NCBI GenBank assembly: GCA_041690495.1
Contig: JAWLHE010000002.1
Coordinates: 372,001 to 436,000, forward strand
Length of the DNA stretch: 64,000 nucleotides
Direction: 5' to 3'
Source of the DNA: DATAAP01 sp041690495
GTDB lineage: Bacteria > Pseudomonadota > Alphaproteobacteria > CACIAM-22H2
The translations under genes and the position numbers were made by a program. The stretch's first letter is position 1. Every line of letters begins with the position of its first letter. Positions 59,723 through 64,000 of the stretch are shown piece after piece. The notes beneath the pieces were generated by a model, which worked only from the letters and a program-made list of their open reading frames with translations, made no database searches and was not told the origin of the DNA.

Positions 59723-60100
59723 CGGTCATCAAGTCGGAACCGGGCCGGAGCCGGTTCCATTCCCGGCTTGACCGTATCGCGGGCGGCAGGGTCGGAGGCG
59801 AATGGTCCGGCCGCGCTGGCCTCTGCGCCGATCTGTGAGTTTTTTCAATCGGTCCCGTTGAAGTTTGAGAAGCATTTTACGATTTATTGAGACGTGGGTG
59901 GCACGATCGCCGGACCGAAAGGGTCCTGCCGAACGCCTCTCCGTAGGCCGAGCCGGTCTCCGGAGAGGGGCTCCGAGTCGCCCATCTGACAGGCTCTAAA
60001 AGGCTAGTCCGCAAGGGTTTTTTTGCCATTGTGCCAATCACGCCCCTAGAGCTAACATCATGTCGAGTGCGGCCGCGTTGCGGCAAGTGACGGAGCGTTC
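59723..60100 (+). promoter_or_regulatory. clpP-clpX intergenic region
   Basis: 378 bases without a gene. The GGAACCGG-N7-CCGGTTCC hairpin at 59736-59758 lacks a T-run and could end or slow clpP transcripts. The region is more AT-rich in its middle and right parts and probably carries the clpX promoter, but no clear consensus element could be assigned. Confidence 0.35.
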
Positions 60101-61372
60101 ATGAATAAGTCCGGCGGCGGGGACTCGAAAAACACGCTTTACTGCTCGTTCTGCGGCAAGAGCCAGCACGAGGTTCGCAAGCTTATTGCCGGACCGACGG
60201 TATTCATCTGCGATGAATGCGTCGAACTGTGCATGGACATTATCCGCGAGGAGCACAAGACCACGCTGGTCAAGTCGCGGGACGGCGTGCCGACGCCGCG
60301 CGACATCTGCACTGTGCTTGACGACTATGTGATCGGCCAGGACCACGCCAAGCGCGTGCTGTCGGTCGCCGTTCACAACCACTACAAGCGCCTCAGCATG
60401 GGCACCAAGAACAACGACATCGAGATTTCGAAGTCGAACATCATGCTGATCGGCCCGACGGGTTGCGGCAAGACGCTGCTCGCCCAGACCCTGGCGCGGA
60501 TCATCGACGTTCCGTTCACCATGGCGGATGCCACGACGCTGACCGAGGCGGGCTATGTCGGCGAGGATGTCGAGAACATCATCCTGCGCCTGCTGCAGGC
60601 GGCCGACTACAACGTCGAGCGCGCGCAGCGCGGCATCGTCTATATCGACGAGGTCGACAAGATCAGCCGCAAGTCCGAGAATCCGTCCATCACCCGCGAC
60701 GTTTCGGGCGAGGGCGTGCAGCAGGCCCTGCTCAAAATCATGGAAGGCACGATCGCTTCGGTGCCTCCGCAGGGCGGCCGCAAGCATCCGCAGCAGGAAT
60801 TCCTGCAGGTCGACACGACCAATATCCTGTTCATCTGCGGCGGCGCCTTCGCGGGTCTCGAGAAGATCATCCAGCAGCGCACGCGCGGCACTGCGATCGG
60901 CTTCGGCGCCGACGTGCGGGCGGCCGACGAGCGCCAGACCGGCGAGATTCTGCGCGAGGTCGAGCCCGAGGACTTGCTGAAATTCGGCCTGATCCCCGAG
61001 TTCATCGGCCGTCTGCCGGTGATTGCGACGCTCAACGACCTGAGCGAGAGCGCGCTGGTCGAGATCCTGATGAAGCCGAAAAACGCGCTGCTCAAGCAGT
61101 ACCAGCGCCTGTTCGAGATGGAGGGCATCCGCCTCGAGTTCGCCGAGGACGCGCTGCGTGCCGTGGCCAAGAAGGCTATCCAGCGCAAGACCGGCGCGCG
61201 CGGGCTACGCTCGATCATGGAGGGCATCCTGCTCGACACGATGTTCGACCTCCCGACCATGAGCGGGGTCGAGGAAGTCGTAATAAATCGCGAGGTCATC
61301 GAGGGCCGCGGCCGTCCCCTGCAGATCTACGCGGATCGCCGCGGCGAGAATGCGGCCGGTTCCAGCGCCTGA
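60101..61372 (+). CDS. clpX: ATP-dependent Clp protease ATP-binding subunit ClpX
   Basis: A 423-residue AAA+ unfoldase. The N-terminal zinc-binding domain has LYCSFCGKSQHEV and FICDECVELCMD (four cysteines). Walker A is LIGPTGCGKTLLAQTLA, Walker B IVYIDEVDKISRK, and the ClpP-docking loop region holds the IGF motif (TAIGFGADV). Sensor and arginine-finger regions are conserved (LIPEFIGRLPV, GARGLRSIMEGILLD). Length is normal. It feeds substrates to ClpP. Confidence 0.97.
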   Translation: MNKSGGGDSKNTLYCSFCGKSQHEVRKLIAGPTVFICDECVELCMDIIREEHKTTLVKSRDGVPTPRDICTVLDDYVIGQDHAKRVLSVAVHNHYKRLSMGTKNNDIEISKSNIMLIGPTGCGKTLLAQTLARIIDVPFTMADATTLTEAGYVGEDVENIILRLLQAADYNVERAQRGIVYIDEVDKISRKSENPSITRDVSGEGVQQALLKIMEGTIASVPPQGGRKHPQQEFLQVDTTNILFICGGAFAGLEKIIQQRTRGTAIGFGADVRAADERQTGEILREVEPEDLLKFGLIPEFIGRLPVIATLNDLSESALVEILMKPKNALLKQYQRLFEMEGIRLEFAEDALRAVAKKAIQRKTGARGLRSIMEGILLDTMFDLPTMSGVEEVVINREVIEGRGRPLQIYADRRGENAAGSSA

Positions 61373-61418
61373 CGTTGCCTCCTCGGAAATGTGACGTTCC
61401 GTCGCTTGGCCGGTTCAT

Positions 61419-61446
61419 CTTGAAGCGGCGGACCGAGAGCCCAAGT
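61419..61446 (+). promoter_or_regulatory. Weak heat-shock (sigma-32) promoter candidate for lon
   Basis: CTTGAAG (61419-61425), a 14-base spacer, then CCCAAGT (61440-61446). The first block matches the sigma-32 -35 consensus CTTGAA well, while the -10-like block matches CCCCATNT only partly. lon is a classical heat-shock gene and starts 84 bases downstream. Low confidence. Confidence 0.25.
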
Positions 61447-61530
61447 AAGCAGTCCGAGACTCTCTCTGAACATCGGGAGACTCAGTACCGGCTCGTTCCC
61501 GCCGGAAACTCGAAGAATAAGTGAGGCGTA

Positions 61531-63936
61531 ATGCTCGAAGTCTCGCCCCGAGGCACTCTGTATCCGGTTCTGCCGCTCCGTGACATTGTCGTTTTCCCGC
61601 ACATGATCGTGCCGCTCTTTGTGGGCCGCGAGAAGTCGGTGCGCGCCCTCGAAGACGTGATGAAGGACGACAAGCAGATCCTTCTGGTGGCACAGAAAAA
61701 TGCCTCCCAGGACGATCCGGCTCCGGGCGACATCTATGCCGTGGGCACGATCGGCACGGTGTTGCAGCTGCTTAAGCTTCCCGACGGCACGGTCAAGGTT
61801 CTGGTCGAAGGCGGCCAGCGCGCCAAGATCGCCAAGTACGTCGATAACCCCAACTTTTTCCAGGCCTATGCCGAAGCATTGCCGGACCAGGTCGGCGATC
61901 AGGCCGAGGTCGAGGCGCTCACGCGCACCGTCATCAGTCAGTTCGAACAGTATATCAAGCTGAACCGTAAGATCCCTCCGGAAGTGCTTGTTTCGATAAA
62001 CCAGATCGACGACGCCGCAAAGCTTGCCGACACCGTGGCCTCGCATCTGGCGCTGAAGATCCCGGAGAAACAGGAGCTCCTCGAGACAGATACGGTCACG
62101 CAGAGGCTCGAGCGGATTTTCGGGTTCATGGAAAGCGAGATCGGCGTCCTCCAGGTCGAGAAGCGCATCCGCAACCGCGTCAAGCGGCAGATGGAGAAGA
62201 CGCAGCGCGAGTACTATCTGAACGAGCAGCTCAAGGCGATTCAGAAGGAACTCGGCGAGATCGACGACGGCCGCGACGAGGCTTCGGAGCTCGAAGAGCG
62301 CATCAAGAATACCAAGCTGTCCAAGGAAGCCCGCGACAAGGCGATGGCGGAGCTCAAGAAGCTGCGCACCATGAGTCCGATGTCGGCCGAGGCGACGGTG
62401 GTGCGCAATTACCTCGACTGGGTGCTGTCGATTCCGTGGAAGAAGCGCACGAAGATCAAGCGCGACATCAAGCTGGCGGAAAAGGTTCTCGATGCCGATC
62501 ATTTCGGGCTCGAGAAGGTCAAGGAGCGAATCCTCGAATACCTCGCGGTGCAGCAGCGCATCAACAAGATCAAGGGCCCGATCCTTTGCCTGGTCGGCCC
62601 GCCGGGCGTGGGCAAGACCTCGCTGGGCAAGTCGATCGCGCGCGCCACGGGCCGCAACTTCGTTCGCATGTCGCTGGGCGGCGTGCGCGACGAGGCGGAG
62701 ATCCGCGGCCACCGCCGGACCTATATCGGCTCCATGCCCGGCAAGGTGATCCAGGGCATGAAGAAGGCGAAGTCGTCGAATCCGCTGTTCCTGCTCGACG
62801 AGATCGACAAGCTTGGCGCCGACTGGCGCGGCGATCCGACCTCGGCCCTGCTTGAGGTACTCGATCCGGAGCAGAACTCGACCTTCAACGACCACTATCT
62901 CGAGGTCGACTACGACCTGTCGGACGTGATGTTCATCACGACGGCCAACAGCCTGCGCATGCCGCAGCCGTTGCTCGATCGCATGGAGATCATCCGGATC
63001 CCCGGTTACACCGAGGACGAGAAGCTGGAGATCGCGCGGCGCCATCTGATTCCGAAGCAGATGAAGTCGCATGGCCTCAGGAAGGACGAGTGGGTCATCT
63101 CCGAGGACGGCCTGCGCGACCTCGTGCGCTACTACACGCGCGAGGCCGGTGTACGTAATCTCGAACGCGAGATCGCAAATCTCACGCGCAAGGCGACCAA
63201 GGAAATCCTGACCAAGAAGCTCGACAAGGTTTCCGTCACGCGGAAGAACCTCGACAAATACGCCGGGGTGCGGAAGTTCCGGTGGGGCGAGGCCGAAACC
63301 GAGGACCTGGTTGGCGTGACCAACGGTCTGGCCTGGACCGAGGTCGGCGGCGAGCTGCTGTCGATCGAGGCGACGGTCGTGCCGGGCAAGGGCAAGATGA
63401 CCATCACCGGCAAGCTCGGCGATGTCATGCAGGAATCCGTGCAGGCGGGCGCCAGCTATGTCCGTTCGCGCGCGGTGGGCTTCGGCCTCAAGCCGCCGAT
63501 GTTCGAGAAGCGCGACATCCACGTGCATGTGCCCGAAGGCGCAACGCCCAAGGACGGTCCCTCGGCCGGCGTGGCGATGATCACGTCGATCGTTTCGGCG
63601 CTGACCGGAATTCCGGTGCGCCGCGAAGTGGCGATGACGGGCGAGATCACCCTGCGCGGTCGCGTGCTGCCGATCGGCGGTCTCAAGGAGAAGTTGCTCG
63701 CCGCCCTTCACGCCGGGATAAAGACGGTGCTGATCCCGAAGGACAATGAGAAGGATCTCGCCGAGATTCCGGAGAACGTGAAGAAGGGCCTCAACATCAT
63801 CGCCGTGACGACGGTCGACGAAGTCATCGAGCATGCGCTGACGCGCAAGCCGCAGGCGATCGAATGGATCGAGGAAGAGGTTGAACCCGTCTCCAAGCGG
63901 GACGGCGGGCAGATTGGCGGCGTCGTTACCCACTGA
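61531..63936 (+). CDS. lon: Lon protease (ATP-dependent serine protease)
   Basis: A 801-residue LonA. The N-terminal substrate domain begins LYPVLPLRDIVVFPHMIVPL. A long coiled-coil region (MEKTQREYYLNEQLKAIQKE) follows. The AAA+ module has Walker A LVGPPGVGKTSLGKSIA and Walker B NPLFLLDEIDKLGAD. The protease domain has the catalytic Ser678 in TPKDGPSAGVAM, and the catalytic Lys is in IGGLKEKLLAALHAG. All elements are intact. ATG 61531 with the RBS AGTGAGG. Confidence 0.97.
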   Translation: MLEVSPRGTLYPVLPLRDIVVFPHMIVPLFVGREKSVRALEDVMKDDKQILLVAQKNASQDDPAPGDIYAVGTIGTVLQLLKLPDGTVKVLVEGGQRAKIAKYVDNPNFFQAYAEALPDQVGDQAEVEALTRTVISQFEQYIKLNRKIPPEVLVSINQIDDAAKLADTVASHLALKIPEKQELLETDTVTQRLERIFGFMESEIGVLQVEKRIRNRVKRQMEKTQREYYLNEQLKAIQKELGEIDDGRDEASELEERIKNTKLSKEARDKAMAELKKLRTMSPMSAEATVVRNYLDWVLSIPWKKRTKIKRDIKLAEKVLDADHFGLEKVKERILEYLAVQQRINKIKGPILCLVGPPGVGKTSLGKSIARATGRNFVRMSLGGVRDEAEIRGHRRTYIGSMPGKVIQGMKKAKSSNPLFLLDEIDKLGADWRGDPTSALLEVLDPEQNSTFNDHYLEVDYDLSDVMFITTANSLRMPQPLLDRMEIIRIPGYTEDEKLEIARRHLIPKQMKSHGLRKDEWVISEDGLRDLVRYYTREAGVRNLEREIANLTRKATKEILTKKLDKVSVTRKNLDKYAGVRKFRWGEAETEDLVGVTNGLAWTEVGGELLSIEATVVPGKGKMTITGKLGDVMQESVQAGASYVRSRAVGFGLKPPMFEKRDIHVHVPEGATPKDGPSAGVAMITSIVSALTGIPVRREVAMTGEITLRGRVLPIGGLKEKLLAALHAGIKTVLIPKDNEKDLAEIPENVKKGLNIIAVTTVDEVIEHALTRKPQAIEWIEEEVEPVSKRDGGQIGGVVTH

Positions 63937-63959
63937 CGCCTCGGTCATTGTGACAATTT

Positions 63960-63990
63960 GCGGCCGGTCCATGCGGACCGGCCGCTTTTT
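63960..63990 (+). terminator. Rho-independent terminator after lon
   Basis: GCGGCCGGTCC (63960-63970), the loop ATGC, and GGACCGGCCGC (63975-63985) form a perfect 11-bp GC-rich stem followed by TTTTT. It lies 24 bases after the lon stop. Strong by any standard. Confidence 0.92.
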
Positions 63991-64000
63991 GTCTTGCCAA

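Noticed and set aside
61327..63972. 881-codon open frame antisense to lon and its upstream region
   Set aside because: A mirror frame of a high-GC gene: no domain, repetitive Leu/Arg/Asp/His text. lon is certain on the + strand.
1..64000. CRISPR array or rRNA operon
   Set aside because: No regularly spaced repeats and no rRNA-like stretches were seen on either strand.

Overview
The window is a high-GC bacterial chromosome segment. The gene order trigger factor, clpP, clpX, lon, the alphaproteobacterial character of the core proteins, a palindromic intergenic repeat of the kind scattered in Rhizobiales genomes (3059-3090), and a malonyl-CoA decarboxylase all suggest an alphaproteobacterium, perhaps Hyphomicrobiales. 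The genus cannot be told from the sequence alone. The layout is core genes (1-6.8 kb), an integrated island (6.8-38.6 kb), a second defence segment (38.6-42.2 kb), then core genes again (42.4-64 kb). || Left core: the tail of an unknown gene, a family 9 glycosyltransferase, a methyltransferase coupled to a spermidine-synthase-like protein, an RsmB-type rRNA methyltransferase, a GNAT acetyltransferase and guaA (GMP synthase). A P4-type tyrosine integrase lies directly downstream of guaA. The 3' end of guaA is a known island attachment site. The 12-mer TGACGGTATTTT occurs twice beside the integrase and once at 38331-38342, and a guaA-tail-like sequence lies at 38552-38566, so I place the right end of the element near 38.57 kb. 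|| The island carries an AlpA-like regulator, an HTH/coiled-coil protein, a truncated SIR2-like protein, and then a large 7-deazaguanine DNA modification (Dpd) system. The first run (11.65-20.16 kb) makes preQ0 (QueE, two QueD paralogues, QueC) and inserts and converts it in DNA (DpdA transglycosylase, two DGQHR-type DpdB paralogues, a DpdC-like protein). It also contains two unexpected passengers, a three-helix membrane protein and a HAD hydrolase. The second run (20.6-38.2 kb) is the presumed restriction machinery: DpdE (SNF2), DpdF (RecQ-like), DpdG, DpdH (ATPase), DpdI, DpdJ (large DEAD/DEAH helicase), DpdK (PLD nuclease) and a DpdD-like protein. Almost every gene junction within a run overlaps by 1-11 bases, so each run looks like one transcript. 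|| Between the island and the right core is a visibly more AT-rich two-gene Hachiman (HamA-HamB) locus on the minus strand. It looks damaged: HamB has Glu167 where the Walker A lysine is expected, and the likely N-terminus of HamA is out of frame. A second, weaker guaA-tail-like sequence at 42215-42227 marks the return to core sequence, which suggests serial insertions at guaA. || Right core: small stress, repair and regulatory genes (AHSA1/SRPBCC, GFA, cupin, LysR, Ogt, ArsR, ArsC/Spx, alpha/beta hydrolase), a VUT/YhhQ-family queuosine-precursor transporter, a DUF1194 protein, Nnr (NAD(P)HX repair), malonyl-CoA decarboxylase, an XRE/MmyB regulator, a transketolase/E1-like enzyme, tRNA-Leu(UAG), then tig, clpP, clpX and lon, closed by a strong terminator.
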